From JBAXXL01 sp037127915 (lineage in GTDB: Bacteria; Bacteroidota; Ignavibacteria; Kapaibacteriales; UBA2268): DNA of 64,000 nucleotides. Below, piece after piece: positions 1 through 8,091 of this stretch (positions within the stretch are counted from its first letter, which is position 1; each line of letters opens with the position of its first letter). The notes under the pieces are model-generated. The model was not told the DNA's origin and did not search any database. It was given only the letters and a program-made list of their open reading frames with translations. The stretch is from contig JBAXXL010000003.1 of assembly GCA_037127915.1 (NCBI GenBank), positions 85,596 to 149,595 on the forward strand, read 5' to 3'. Made by a program: the position numbers and the translations under genes.

Positions 1-1405
1 TCGATGGTAAATTCCGCGCTTGCACCTTGATTCTTATTGGATCAATTTCGAAAATCTCAGTTAAGTACTTTTTCACTGCATATGCTCTTTCTGTTGACAA
101 AGCAGTGTTATTTTTTTCTGCTAATAAGTCTTTATTCGTACCTGTTATTGTAATCTCGGCTTTAGGATTGTGCCTTAAGCGGTCTGCTATAATATTCAAC
201 ATTTGCGAATAAATACTCATTATATCCCATTCCAAGCCGGTTTCAGTAAATTTCTCAGCCTCATCTTTTGTCAGCAATTTTAGACCGGATTGCTGAATAT
301 CCGATGAATTTTCTTTGAAGAATACATAAGGCAACAGTGGGAATAGTTCGGCTGATTCAATTTCTTCAATTCTGATAGTAGGATTATCCGATTTTGAACC
401 GTCCTTATATAAACCATAAGTTTTGAAATCCACTACTAAATTTACAACTTGAGGTTTATTTAATTGATATTTGATATTAGTAGTTTTCGTTTTGATTATA
501 TAATCATCAGTTTCTTCAGTCTTTTCAGTAACTTTTGTATCGGTAACACTTAATTCCGGTTTCTTTAGACCAGCCACAAGTTTCACAGTAGTATCGCGAT
601 TTATGATTTCTTTATTAACAGTTTCTTTTACTTTCGGAGGATATATATCCCAAAGTAAAGCCGCTCCCAATTGAAGACCATTTGCATTCCAAGTTTCCTT
701 AGAAAGTTTGGTTAAACCGAAATACATCCTTGCTTCCGGTATTAACCTTAATCGTGTTCCTATAGGAATTTCATAACCGACACCAACGCCTAATTGCATT
801 TGGAAATTGTTTGAAAATGGTACTATAGTATCATTAATAACATTGCGTGTCTTAGATTCGGTATCCTTGAATATTATATTATCCGGTCTAATCAATGTCT
901 CATGTTGAGAAAAAGTAGCTGTGGTCAAAAAACCAAATCTTAGCATACCGGATAAACGCAAACGGTTTATCGGTGACCAGACAATCTCCGGCTCAAGTCC
1001 AATCATAGCGAATTTGGAATCAATTACATATTCAGAAACAGCGTTCTGAATTGTTTTTGGCAGACCTGTAATTTCATCAATAACTTCTACATTGCCGATT
1101 TCATTATTAGTTGTTAATGTCCCCGGCAAAGTTGTATAACCAAGTCTGATGTCGAAATTCAATACATTATTTATAGGAAGTTCAAATATACCGCCCAACG
1201 AAAATCCGCTACCTGTTCCACTCGTGAATCCCGGACTGCAATTCGGGCAATCCGCGATTTTTTTGAAATCAGCAGAATGGAATGATAAATTATAATCAGT
1301 ATAGGCACCAACAGAAAAAATTGGTTTTTCGGCACGAACTTCAGAGTTCCAATTTGACAAAAGCGAAATCGAAACTATGACCAAAGCTATTAATATTTTT
1401 CTCAT
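1..1405 (-). CDS. OmpA-family outer-membrane protein, 3' end cut by window edge
   Basis: An open frame runs from an ATG at 1403-1405 to the window edge without a stop. It starts MRKILIALVIVSISLLSN, a signal peptide, then a beta-barrel-like region containing PDCPNCSPGF. It ends at the edge with VQARNLPS. Both motifs recur in the 721-residue protein at 49062-51227 (PDCPSCSPGY, IEARNLPEK), so the two are paralogues and roughly 250 C-terminal residues probably lie outside the window. By analogy the missing part would finish the first OmpA-like peptidoglycan-binding domain and carry a second. The gene starts 6 bp after the atpC stop and may be co-transcribed with atpD-atpC, which is an odd partner for an ATP synthase operon. 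Function: probably linking outer membrane to peptidoglycan. Confidence 0.85.
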   Translation of the reverse strand, partial: MRKILIALVIVSISLLSNWNSEVRAEKPIFSVGAYTDYNLSFHSADFKKIADCPNCSPGFTSGTGSGFSLGGIFELPINNVLNFDIRLGYTTLPGTLTTNNEIGNVEVIDEITGLPKTIQNAVSEYVIDSKFAMIGLEPEIVWSPINRLRLSGMLRFGFLTTATFSQHETLIRPDNIIFKDTESKTRNVINDTIVPFSNNFQMQLGVGVGYEIPIGTRLRLIPEARMYFGLTKLSKETWNANGLQLGAALLWDIYPPKVKETVNKEIINRDTTVKLVAGLKKPELSVTDTKVTEKTEETDDYIIKTKTTNIKYQLNKPQVVNLVVDFKTYGLYKDGSKSDNPTIRIEEIESAELFPLLPYVFFKENSSDIQQSGLKLLTKDEAEKFTETGLEWDIMSIYSQMLNIIADRLRHNPKAEITITGTNKDLLAEKNNTALSTERAYAVKKYLTEIFEIDPIRIKVQARNLPS

Positions 1406-1411
1406 AAAATC

Positions 1412-1675
1412 TTAAATTTTAGTTGCAGAATCTACAAATATAGCTACTTCATTCTTATTTACTTCAATAAAACCGATTCCGTTTTGATATTTATGCTCAA
1501 TATTTTTGTCATCGGTGAATCGGATGACTCCTTCAACCAACGAGGAAACTATTGGAGCATGGTTAATTAACACTTCAAACGGAGAAAGTTTCCCGGGAAC
1601 TTTAATACTCTTAACGCTCCCGGTATAAACATTTATTTCCGGTGTAATAATCTCTAATTTTAGGAATGTATCCAT
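1412..1675 (-). CDS. atpC: F1Fo ATP synthase epsilon subunit, short form
   Basis: The 87-residue product matches the N-terminal beta-sandwich of ATP synthase epsilon: a start like MDTFLKLEIITPE, then VKSIKVPGKLSPFEVLINHAPIV, where P-G-x-x-G/S-P-F-E-V and the NHAP motif are typical. The C-terminal helical hairpin, the part that inhibits ATP hydrolysis in longer epsilon subunits, is absent. Short epsilon proteins are usual in Bacteroidota and Chlorobi, so this is probably not a truncation. It follows atpD by about 20 bp in the same operon. It should bind gamma in the central stalk of the F1 sector at the inner membrane. Confidence 0.93.
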   Translation of the reverse strand: MDTFLKLEIITPEINVYTGSVKSIKVPGKLSPFEVLINHAPIVSSLVEGVIRFTDDKNIEHKYQNGIGFIEVNKNEVAIFVDSATKI

Positions 1676-1696
1676 TTTTAAATTTCAGTTTAATTA

Positions 1697-3103
1697 TTAA
1701 TTATTCTTTTTATATGCGTCCCAAACTTCGTCGATGGTTCCTTTGTACATAAAGTAGGACTCATCAACTGCGTCTAATTCGCCTGCTAATATTGCTTTAA
1801 ATCCGGCTATCGTATCTTTGATTGTTACATAACGTCCAGGAGTACCTGTAAATTGCTCTGCAACATTGAAAGGTTGTGAGAAAAAGCGTTGGATTTTTCT
1901 TGCTCTATAAACAGTTACTTTATCTTCGTCCGATAACTCATCGATACCCAAGATGTTGATAATATCCTGCAAATCTTTATATGTTTGTAGCACATTAACG
2001 CATTGAATAGCTGTATCGTAATGCTCTTGACCTAAAATCAATGGATCCATAATACGTGAGCTTGAGTCCAATGGGTCAACTGCCGGATAAATACCTAATT
2101 CTGTGATTTTTCTTGATAGTACGGTCTTAGCATCCAAATGTGAGAACACACTGGCAGGTGCAGGGTCAGTTAAATCGTCAGCAGGTACATAGACCGCTTG
2201 TACTGATGTAATAGAACCTTTCTTTGTTGATGCGATACGCTCTTCCAATTCACCGATTTCAGAAGCCAAAGTAGGTTGATAACCAACAGCTGAAGGCATA
2301 CGGCCCAGCAAAGCTGATACTTCGGAACCTGCTTGAATAAAGCGGAAAATATTATCAATAAATAATAATACGTCACGGCCCTCATCATCTCTAAAATATT
2401 CAGTTAATGTTAAAGCAGTTAATGCAACACGGCTACGAGCTCCAGGCGGTTCGTTCATTTGACCGAAAATCAAGGCAGTTTTATCCAACACACCCGAATC
2501 TCTCATTTCTATATACAAGTCATTACCTTCACGAGTTCTTTCGCCAACACCCGCAAAACAAGAATATCCGCCGTGATGTTTAGCAATATTATGAATCAAT
2601 TCCTGGATAATTACTGTTTTACCAACACCGGCACCACCGAAAAGACCGGTTTTGCCGCCTTTTGTAAATGGTTGGATAAGATCGATAACCTTTATACCTG
2701 TTTCGAACATTTCTTTAGTTGTTGTCAATTCATCAAAAGCTGGTGATGGTCTGTGGATTGAACGATATATATCAGATACTATTGGTGGTTTTCCATCAAT
2801 TGGATTACCTAAAACGTTAATCATTCTACCTAATGAATTTGGTCCAACCGGAATTTGGATTGGCACACCTTTATCAATTACTTTCATACCGCGGATTAAA
2901 CCGTCAGTTGAATCCATAGCTATTGTGCGGACTCTATCTTCACCTAAATGCTGTTGAACTTCGCAAACCAAGATCCTATCTTCGTTTGTTTCTATTGACT
3001 TCATTGGAATTTCTAATGCGTTCAATACAGCCGGTAGTTTGCCTTCTTCAAATTCTACGTCAACAACCGGACCTATTACTTGAACAATTTTACCTTCATT
3101 CAT
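1697..3103 (-). CDS. atpD: F1Fo ATP synthase beta subunit
   Basis: The 468-residue product has the usual length and motifs of the catalytic beta subunit: Walker A GGAGVGKT near residue 155, GERTREGNDLY, the Walker B strand VLLFIDNIFRF, and the DPLDSSSRI segment near residue 345. It makes ATP from ADP and phosphate in the F1 head. The gene starts MNEGKIVQVIGPVVDVEF, with atpC just downstream. No alpha, gamma, delta or Fo genes are nearby, so the ATP synthase genes are split across the genome, as in many Bacteroidota/Chlorobi. A good promoter match lies 47-77 bp upstream. Confidence 0.97.
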   Translation of the reverse strand: MNEGKIVQVIGPVVDVEFEEGKLPAVLNALEIPMKSIETNEDRILVCEVQQHLGEDRVRTIAMDSTDGLIRGMKVIDKGVPIQIPVGPNSLGRMINVLGNPIDGKPPIVSDIYRSIHRPSPAFDELTTTKEMFETGIKVIDLIQPFTKGGKTGLFGGAGVGKTVIIQELIHNIAKHHGGYSCFAGVGERTREGNDLYIEMRDSGVLDKTALIFGQMNEPPGARSRVALTALTLTEYFRDDEGRDVLLFIDNIFRFIQAGSEVSALLGRMPSAVGYQPTLASEIGELEERIASTKKGSITSVQAVYVPADDLTDPAPASVFSHLDAKTVLSRKITELGIYPAVDPLDSSSRIMDPLILGQEHYDTAIQCVNVLQTYKDLQDIINILGIDELSDEDKVTVYRARKIQRFFSQPFNVAEQFTGTPGRYVTIKDTIAGFKAILAGELDAVDESYFMYKGTIDEVWDAYKKNN

Positions 3104-3149
3104 ACATATCCTTTATGAACATTTATTAATTTTAATTATTATCAATTTT

Positions 3150-3180
3150 CAAATATATCATTATTATTTAATATGTCAAA
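3150..3180 (-). promoter_or_regulatory. Predicted atpD promoter of Bacteroidota type
   Basis: On the minus strand TTTG (3177-3180) is followed after exactly 19 bp by TATATTTG (3150-3157). This fits the Bacteroidota primary sigma-factor consensus TTTG-N19-21-TAnnTTTG. Transcription would start near 3144, leaving a leader of about 40 nt before the atpD ATG. Seen by eye; no transcript data. Confidence 0.6.
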
Positions 3181-3198
3181 GTTTTATTTCAAAATATT

Positions 3199-4236
3199 TT
3201 AATTTATTTTTAAGATTTTTTTGGCAGTTTCGGTAAGAGTCTCTGAAGTTATTAAATTCATACAGTTAAAATGTCCCTTTGGACAAGATTTTCTCCCGAT
3301 ATGAGTACAAGGTCTGCATTTTAAATCCACACTGATTATCGTAAAATTTTCGCGATAATGTGCAAAACCGAATTCTTTAATCGTGGAACCGAAAATTGCA
3401 ATGACCGGTACATTCCTCGCGGCGGCTATGTGCATCAATCCGCTGTCGTTAGTTACGAGAAGATCACAGTTACTCAATTCTTGAACACTTTCCAATATAT
3501 TGGTCTTCCCTGCTAAGTTGGTTGACAATTTACCGAGACCCGCTGATATTGCCGCGCATGGCTCTATTTCGTCGTTAGAACCGAGTAAAACAAAGTGACA
3601 ATCAGCAATTTTGGATAGTTCGTTAGCAAATTCGATAAGTTTTTCCGCTGGGTACCTTTTTGTAAAATGTTTTGCTCCGGGTGCTATGGCAATCCGAAAT
3701 GATGCCGATGCCGTTGGCATTTTTTTATTTATCAGATTAATTTTAGAAGTTGTATCTCCTTCTAAATAGATTTTAGTTTCTAACGATAAATTTTTATTCT
3801 CAATAAAAGTTAATGAGTTTAAATAATTATTCACGATTGAATAATCTTTAGGAAAAAGATTCTTTTTAAGATATACTAAAGCAAGTTTTTCTACGCGATT
3901 TTTCTTTATTCGCGTAATATTTTCCGCAATACCTTTGGAAAAAAATCGAGAGCGGTGTGTATTGTGAAGATCAATGAAATAATCATATTTGCCAACGCTT
4001 TCTAAAAGCTCTTTTTTATTTTTATTAATTTGTGATTTATCCCATTTCTTATCATATATAATCAGGTTGTCAATATAAGGATTGTATTTATATATATCAC
4101 TGAAATTTTTAGTGGTTATGAAATCTATTCGGCATTCGGGATACGTTTCTTTCAACAATTTCGGTAAAAAAGTTGTCAACACAATATCGCCTAAAGAGCT
4201 TAATCTGAAAAGTAAAAAACGTTTTTGTTTTTTCAT
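3199..4236 (-). CDS. Glycosyltransferase family 9 (heptosyltransferase-like)
   Basis: The product is a GT9-type transferase. Its N-terminal Rossmann half begins MKKQKRFLLFRLSSLGDIVLTT, the typical (R)LSxLGD nucleotide-sugar transferase start. Its C-terminal half has IAIAPGAKHFTKRYP, FVLLGSNDE and VTNDSGLMHIAAA, where the DSG-MH motif contacts the ADP-sugar in heptosyltransferases. A Cys-rich end (CRPCTHIGRKSCPKG) resembles that of other GT9 enzymes. It probably adds heptose or a related sugar to the lipopolysaccharide core on the cytoplasmic face. The frame is open to 4320, but that start would overlap the divergent STAS gene; the ATG at 4234-4236 places the family's conserved start correctly. 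Substrate is not decidable here. Confidence 0.85.
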   Translation of the reverse strand: MKKQKRFLLFRLSSLGDIVLTTFLPKLLKETYPECRIDFITTKNFSDIYKYNPYIDNLIIYDKKWDKSQINKNKKELLESVGKYDYFIDLHNTHRSRFFSKGIAENITRIKKNRVEKLALVYLKKNLFPKDYSIVNNYLNSLTFIENKNLSLETKIYLEGDTTSKINLINKKMPTASASFRIAIAPGAKHFTKRYPAEKLIEFANELSKIADCHFVLLGSNDEIEPCAAISAGLGKLSTNLAGKTNILESVQELSNCDLLVTNDSGLMHIAAARNVPVIAIFGSTIKEFGFAHYRENFTIISVDLKCRPCTHIGRKSCPKGHFNCMNLITSETLTETAKKILKIN

Positions 4237-4283
4237 ATATGAATTATTTATTAAATTAGTATTTTTAAAAATGTTGAATAATA

Positions 4284-4291
4284 CAAAATTA
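4284..4291 (-). promoter_or_regulatory. Possible -7 element (TAATTTTG) for the GT9 gene
   Basis: The minus strand reads TAATTTTG, matching the Bacteroidota -7 box TAnnTTTG, 48 bp upstream of the chosen GT9 start. No TTTG box at ideal spacing is visible, so this is a weaker call than the atpD promoter. Confidence 0.35.
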
Positions 4292-4314
4292 CAAAATAAA
4301 TAGGCGAGATAAAA

Positions 4315-4677
4315 ATGCAATCAATTGTTGACCAAAGAGATAATATAATAATATTTACATTAATCAATCAAAATGTATCCGGCGAAGTTTCTGCTGAATT
4401 AAAAGCCAAAATGTTGATATTAGCGCAACCCGATATAGACGCTTTAATTATTGATATCACAACTGTAAAAACCGTTGACAGCTCGGGTATAGGAGCGTTT
4501 TTATTGGCTAACCGCCAATTGCGCGATTACGGTATTCCGGTAGTACTTTGCGGTGTTAATGATTTTATTTTATCTATAATGAAAATGACCAGAATAGACA
4601 ATCAATTTATTTTCTTCGACACAGTCGAAGATGCTTTGGACGATATGACCGAAGAAGAATTTGAAGATCTTATTTAA
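4315..4677 (+). CDS. STAS-domain anti-sigma factor antagonist
   Basis: The 120-residue product is a stand-alone STAS domain of the SpoIIAA/RsbV type. The signature is VDSSGIGAFLLANRQ, with DSSG at residues 55-58; the second Ser is the one phosphorylated by the anti-sigma kinase in well-studied members. It should act in a cytoplasmic partner-switching pathway, binding an anti-sigma factor or related kinase when unphosphorylated. The C-terminus is acidic. No RsbW-like kinase or phosphatase gene is adjacent, so its partners must be elsewhere. It is divergent from the GT9 gene and followed by a strong terminator. Confidence 0.88.
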   Translation: MQSIVDQRDNIIIFTLINQNVSGEVSAELKAKMLILAQPDIDALIIDITTVKTVDSSGIGAFLLANRQLRDYGIPVVLCGVNDFILSIMKMTRIDNQFIFFDTVEDALDDMTEEEFEDLI

Positions 4678-4681
4678 ATTT

Positions 4682-4713
4682 AAATCCCCGAAGCGATTCG
4701 GGGATTTTTTTTA
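4682..4713 (+). terminator. Rho-independent terminator after the STAS gene
   Basis: An 11-bp perfect stem (4682-4692 with 4697-4707, core ATCCCCGAA/TTCGGGGAT), closed by a GCGA tetraloop, runs straight into a T tract. It begins 5 bp after the STAS stop codon. Confidence 0.92.
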
Positions 4714-4738
4714 TTATAACAAAATCAATAATTTGTAG

Positions 4739-4850
4739 GGACAGGTCGCGACCTGTCCGCTTTATTAAAAGACGGGCTCCACTTTCGAAAGTGGAGTCCG
4801 TCTTATTCGTTTGCCTTTTCCAAAGCCCCGCCACGGGTGGTGTGGCGGGG
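4739..4850. repeat. Cluster of three intergenic hairpins
   Basis: Three consecutive palindromes lie between convergent genes. 4739-4758 is a perfect 20-bp palindrome centred on CGCG (arm GGACAGGTCG). 4771-4802 is built around CTCCACTTTCGAAAGTGGAG. 4826-4850 has arms CCCCGCCAC/GTGGCGGGG around a 7-base loop. Relatives of the second and third occur at 10813-10845 and 9617-9641, so they are dispersed repeat elements, not single-use terminators. None is followed by a clear T tract. Confidence 0.75.
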
Positions 4851-4869
4851 TGGGAAAATTCGTGGTTAT

Positions 4870-5370
4870 TTAATTTTCTTGTTTTAATGATTCATAATCT
4901 AAACAAAATAATCCGTTCTTTTTTGCTAAATCAACTAAATCTAAGATATTTTCTTTTTCTGGATAAAAAAATAAAACACTTAAATCATAGTGGATAACAA
5001 ATAGGATGTTTCTTTCAAGTAAAAATACACCATCATTCACATTGAATTCTCGTAAAGCATTTCTACATTTTTTCAGGTAGTCACTCGTAGATTTTATTGC
5101 TATTCTTTTCCTTAAGAATTTTTTCTTTGAAGATACATAAACAACCTTGTTTACGGCTAAAACATCCTTAAAGAAATTCAAAAATTTAGCTTCATTTTCC
5201 AGATAGTAATATTTTTTTGAATTATCATCAGCTATTTCAGTATATGTAACCATTCTATCTATTTCTTCTCTTGCTAAGAAATGATCGTGCATTGATATTT
5301 GCCAAAGCTTTATACCATCTGGAATAAATTCTTCATCCCAATAATCAAATGCTACTTTTATTATATTCAT
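4870..5370 (-). CDS. Uncharacterised protein, 166 residues
   Basis: A complete frame starts MNIIKVAFDYWDEEFIPDG. No family is recognised. The product is mixed alpha/beta in appearance, with a basic stretch near residue 83 (SSKKKFLRKRIAIKS) and a hydrophobic segment (ILFVIHYDLSVLFFYP) near residue 120, too polar for a clear membrane helix. There is no signal peptide, so it is probably cytoplasmic. It lies about 90 bp downstream of vapC on the same strand and converges with the STAS gene across the hairpin cluster. It may be an accessory passenger gene; no function is proposed. Confidence 0.6.
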   Translation of the reverse strand: MNIIKVAFDYWDEEFIPDGIKLWQISMHDHFLAREEIDRMVTYTEIADDNSKKYYYLENEAKFLNFFKDVLAVNKVVYVSSKKKFLRKRIAIKSTSDYLKKCRNALREFNVNDGVFLLERNILFVIHYDLSVLFFYPEKENILDLVDLAKKNGLFCLDYESLKQEN

Positions 5371-5463
5371 ATAATTTAATTATTTCCTTTTTTTCAGAAC
5401 CCTACGAGTTCGAGATTGGGGAATGCTGTTAATATGTTTGTTTGTTTTTTGATGGTTGAATTA

Positions 5464-5844
5464 TTAAAATAGGGTTAAATTAAAATTCTTGCTCATCAAC
5501 TGAAAATGTTTATCAAACGTATAGAGAGGCACTTGATGATAAATAGCATTTTGAGCAATAATTAAATCAGGAATTCCAACATTATTAATTCCTGCGGAAA
5601 GATTTTTCTTTTGCAAATCAATAATGTCGGGCCAATTAATCCGCATTTCTATGCACTCGATTTCTGAAAATAATTCAATCAAATGCCATTCTTTTCTATG
5701 ATACATAGCAGGTATCAATTCAGCTAAAATTAAGTCATTTACACAAACTAAATTAGAGTCAATCAATTCAATCAGAGGTAATGATTTATTTTCGCCTTTA
5801 AAAAAAGCTATCCAAACTGATGAATCAACCAAAACTTTTTTCAT
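5464..5844 (-). CDS. vapC: PIN-domain ribonuclease toxin, VapC family
   Basis: The 126-residue product has the PIN fold signature: VDSSVWIAFFKGE at the N-terminus (first acidic residue D7), a mid-chain LAELIPAMY (second acidic), and the C-terminal block GIPDLIIAQNA with YTFDKHF, completing the acidic metal-binding pocket. Relatives cleave tRNA or rRNA when released from antitoxin. It overlaps the upstream vapB frame by 4 bp (ATGA), the usual translational coupling of such pairs. Its cellular RNA target cannot be told from sequence. Confidence 0.88.
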   Translation of the reverse strand: MKKVLVDSSVWIAFFKGENKSLPLIELIDSNLVCVNDLILAELIPAMYHRKEWHLIELFSEIECIEMRINWPDIIDLQKKNLSAGINNVGIPDLIIAQNAIYHQVPLYTFDKHFQLMSKNFNLTLF

Positions 5845-6032
5845 CTTTCTCTCATTTGGTTAATGTCTATTTCTAAATCAACCTTTCCGAAATAATTCTT
5901 CAATTCTTTTATTTTCTCGCATTGAATCATGTTTTTCAAAGCAGTTTGAAATAAAATCGATTTGGTTTTAATGTTTGTCAAAAACATAGCTTCCGATATT
6001 AAATCATCTGAAATATTTATTGTTGTTCTCAT
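5841..6032 (-). CDS. vapB: VapB-type antitoxin
   Basis: The 63-residue product opens with MRTTINISDDLISEAM, the ribbon-helix-helix start typical of VapB/DUF2191 antitoxins, and ends in a charged tail (VDLEIDINQMRER) suited to wrap the toxin. It should neutralise the PIN toxin encoded immediately downstream and repress their common promoter. The 4-bp overlap with vapC supports a single operon. About 60 bp upstream the DNA turns into repeat sequence. Confidence 0.8.
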   Translation of the reverse strand: MRTTINISDDLISEAMFLTNIKTKSILFQTALKNMIQCEKIKELKNYFGKVDLEIDINQMRER

Positions 6033-6093
6033 AGGTCTTCTTTATAAAGTATTTTGTATTGTTATAATACGATTTGTTATTGATAATATTTTG

Positions 6094-6405
6094 TTATGCC
6101 ATTCCGTCATTTCTTTTATCTTACAGCATTCCAATAACAGTTCTCATTCTAGCATATTTCGTTTGCATTCACAATAATTACATCATACAACAGAAATTCT
6201 GTTCTAAATTAAACAAAATCTGAATAATAGCCAAAATAATATTTGATCCCATCCCGTCAGGGATGCAATGTCGGTAGAAAATATGATGTATCACGTGTGA
6301 GAAGTGCCTTTAGGTACGAAATGTAATTCTATTCCGTCCCTACGGGACTTTCGAAATACATACTTTTGCCCTCTCTACCGACATTTAGTGCCTATGGCAC
6401 TTTTC
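6094..6405. repeat. Interspersed repeat, about 310 bp, copy A
   Basis: This block aligns over its whole length with 10491-10796. Shared landmarks in order are: GGTTCTCATTCT-like, TTCTAAATTAAACAAAAT, CATCCCG..GGGATGCAAT, GGTAGAAAAT, AAGTGCCTTTAGGTACGA, CGTCCC..GGGACTTT, TCTACCGA and a final GGCACTTTT. Several parts are self-complementary (GTCGGTAGA with TCTACCGAC; AGTGCCTATGGCACT), so a multi-stem fold is likely. It carries no convincing gene. It occupies most of the 757-bp gap between vapB and era. Confidence 0.75.
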
Positions 6406-6555
6406 GTTTATTTCAATCTGCTAAATCTGTGTTCTCTGTGTGCTAAACTTTGCATAACCATAAATAATAAGACTTAACCACAAAGGACACAAAGAAGGCA
6501 CTAAGAGCACAAAAAAAAGGACAAAATTTCTTCTGCCCTTCTTCACTACTTTAAC

Positions 6556-6630
6556 AATGACTAACTTTATACTTATCAAGGAGATTCCTGCTTTCGCAGG
6601 AATAACGGCTAAATGTCTTCTCATTTTCAA
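6556..6630. repeat. 75-bp direct repeat, first copy (second at 6704-6778)
   Basis: The segment from AATGACTAACTTTATAC through the hairpin GATTCCTGCTTTCGCAGGAAT to TCTTCTCATTTTCAA is repeated 148 bp downstream with a few changes. Read on the reverse strand it gives the spurious peptide motif VIPAKAGIS seen with this class of intergenic repeat in many genomes. A similar hairpin (ATTACCGCGAAAGCGGTAAT) is at 9372-9391. Confidence 0.7.
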
Positions 6631-6677
6631 CTATCAACTATCAACTATCAACTATCAACTATCAACTATCAACTATC
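6631..6677. repeat. Heptamer tandem repeat (CTATCAA)n
   Basis: The unit CTATCAA is repeated 6.7 times without interruption, between the two copies of the 75-bp direct repeat. Such short arrays expand and contract by slippage and are useful strain markers. No coding role is seen. Confidence 0.9.
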
Positions 6678-6703
6678 GAAGATGGATTCTTCACTTCGTT
6701 CAG

Positions 6704-6778
6704 AATGACTAACTTTATACTTATCAAGGAGATTCCTGCTTTCGCAGGAATGACGCCTAAAAGTCTTCTCATTTTCAA
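6704..6778. repeat. 75-bp direct repeat, second copy
   Basis: Nearly identical to 6556-6630 at an offset of 148 bp. It is preceded by CGAAGATGGATTCTTCACTT, which is found in the opposite orientation at about 9416-9446, downstream of the rsmI-like gene. It ends about 12 bp before the era stop codon. Confidence 0.7.
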
Positions 6779-6789
6779 TTTTCAATTGA

Positions 6790-7683
6790 TTAGTATCCGT
6801 ATGACCGTAAAAATGTTGGATTATCTTTCCAGTTTTTTCTAACTTTCACAAAAAGTTCCAGATAGATGCCCATTTCCAAATGCTTTTCAATTTCGTTACG
6901 GGCTAACTCACCAACTTCCTTTATTTTATCGCCATACTTCCCTATTATCATAGCTTTTTGAGTGTCGCGTTCAACTATAATCTCAGCTGAAATAAACCAC
7001 TTCCCCATCTCTCGCTCTTTGAACTCTGTGATATTGACCTCGGCGGAATACGGTACTTCGTCATAAAATTGTTTGAATACAACTTCGCGGATTAATTCGG
7101 AAACGAAAAAGCGTTCCGGTAATGTGCTAAGCTGATCGGGATCGTAAAGAAAGGGACCTTCGGGAATATACTTTTCGATTTCCTTGATAAACAAATCAAG
7201 ATGCTCATTTTTTATTGCGGAAATTGGAATAATTGCTTCGCATTTCAAATATTTATTTATTTCGGCAATCAATGGCAAAATATTCCTTTTGTCTATCATC
7301 AAATCCATTTTATTCAGCAGAACAATTATCGGTTTATTAATATTCATAAACTTTTGTAGATGTTCGCCTTTGAAATATGATTTAAAGTCGCGAAATTTTT
7401 CAGCATCAATTATAAAAGTTACTACATCGGCTTCTTCAATTGAATTATCGACATAGCCCATCATTTTGTCTTGCATCTTGTATTTCGGTTTCAGCAAACC
7501 GGGAGTATCAAGAAAAATAACTTGGGTAGTCTCCGATGAAAAAATACCCAACACGCGCTTACGGGTTGTTTGAGCCTTTGGCGTAACGATCGAAAGTTTT
7601 GCTCCGGTAATTGAATTTAGCAAAGTTGATTTGCCTGCGTTAGGTTTACCGATTATAGCGCAATATCCAGCTTTAGTTTCCAT
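6790..7683 (-). CDS. era: GTPase Era, ribosome small-subunit assembly factor
   Basis: The 297-residue product has the normal Era length and layout. The GTPase domain shows G1 GKPNAGKST (12-20), G2 around TTRKR, G3 DTPG and G4 NKMD, with SAIK as G5. The C-terminal KH domain carries MIIGKYGDKIKEVGELAR near residue 245. Era binds GTP and the 3' end of 16S rRNA, helping to mature the 30S subunit. It follows the DUF3098 gene by 24 bp, probably in one transcript. Downstream is a repeat-filled gap with no clear terminator. Confidence 0.97.
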   Translation of the reverse strand: METKAGYCAIIGKPNAGKSTLLNSITGAKLSIVTPKAQTTRKRVLGIFSSETTQVIFLDTPGLLKPKYKMQDKMMGYVDNSIEEADVVTFIIDAEKFRDFKSYFKGEHLQKFMNINKPIIVLLNKMDLMIDKRNILPLIAEINKYLKCEAIIPISAIKNEHLDLFIKEIEKYIPEGPFLYDPDQLSTLPERFFVSELIREVVFKQFYDEVPYSAEVNITEFKEREMGKWFISAEIIVERDTQKAMIIGKYGDKIKEVGELARNEIEKHLEMGIYLELFVKVRKNWKDNPTFLRSYGY

Positions 7684-7707
7684 ATTTTCCTAAAAAAAAG
7701 ACAGATT

Positions 7708-8016
7708 TTACTCTGCCTTCTTTGATTTAAAAACAACACTTTTTAAAATACCGAAGGGGATTATCACACAATATCCTAATAATAGCATTAAAGGAGCCAC
7801 GGTGATAGCCCAAAAATTATTCCATTTTCCATCAGGAATTGCAGGTTGTTCAGTTATTCCGGTCATCATCAATAAATAACCCAATATAATGACTCCAACT
7901 CCGACGCCAATAATTATCAAATTTCCCTTCTCTAAAGGGAAATTCCAACCATTATTCGTTGATTTGCCCTTTTTTGATGCTTTTTGTCTCTGTTTTGCAA
8001 CATTATAGTTTGCCAT
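7708..8016 (-). CDS. DUF3098-like small membrane protein
   Basis: The 102-residue product has a basic N-terminus (KQRQKASKKGKS) and the segment WNFPLEKGNLIIIGVGVGVIILGYLLMM, followed by a second hydrophobic helix near residues 68-90. This two-helix plan and the F-(P)-L-x-x-x-N-y start resemble DUF3098 proteins found across Bacteroidota. The function of that family is unknown; it should sit in the inner membrane. It is the first gene of a probable pair with era and is divergent from the rsmI-like gene. Confidence 0.7.
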   Translation of the reverse strand: MANYNVAKQRQKASKKGKSTNNGWNFPLEKGNLIIIGVGVGVIILGYLLMMTGITEQPAIPDGKWNNFWAITVAPLMLLLGYCVIIPFGILKSVVFKSKKAE

Positions 8017-8091
8017 AACAATCCTTTTTTTTATTTTTGATTAAATATATTTACAAATTAAAGAATAAAATAATAATTAAGCAAGGTTTCA

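Noticed and set aside
4791..4997. Plus-strand frame over the hairpin cluster
   Set aside because: It begins in the palindromes and runs antisense into the 166-residue gene; no family, no ribosome site.
6421..6630. Minus-strand frame with VIPAKAGIS
   Set aside because: It is a translation of the dispersed hairpin repeat; this peptide is a known by-product of such repeats, and there is no gene context.
6631..6677. Possible CRISPR-like array
   Set aside because: The CTATCAA heptamers are contiguous with no spacers and there are no cas genes.
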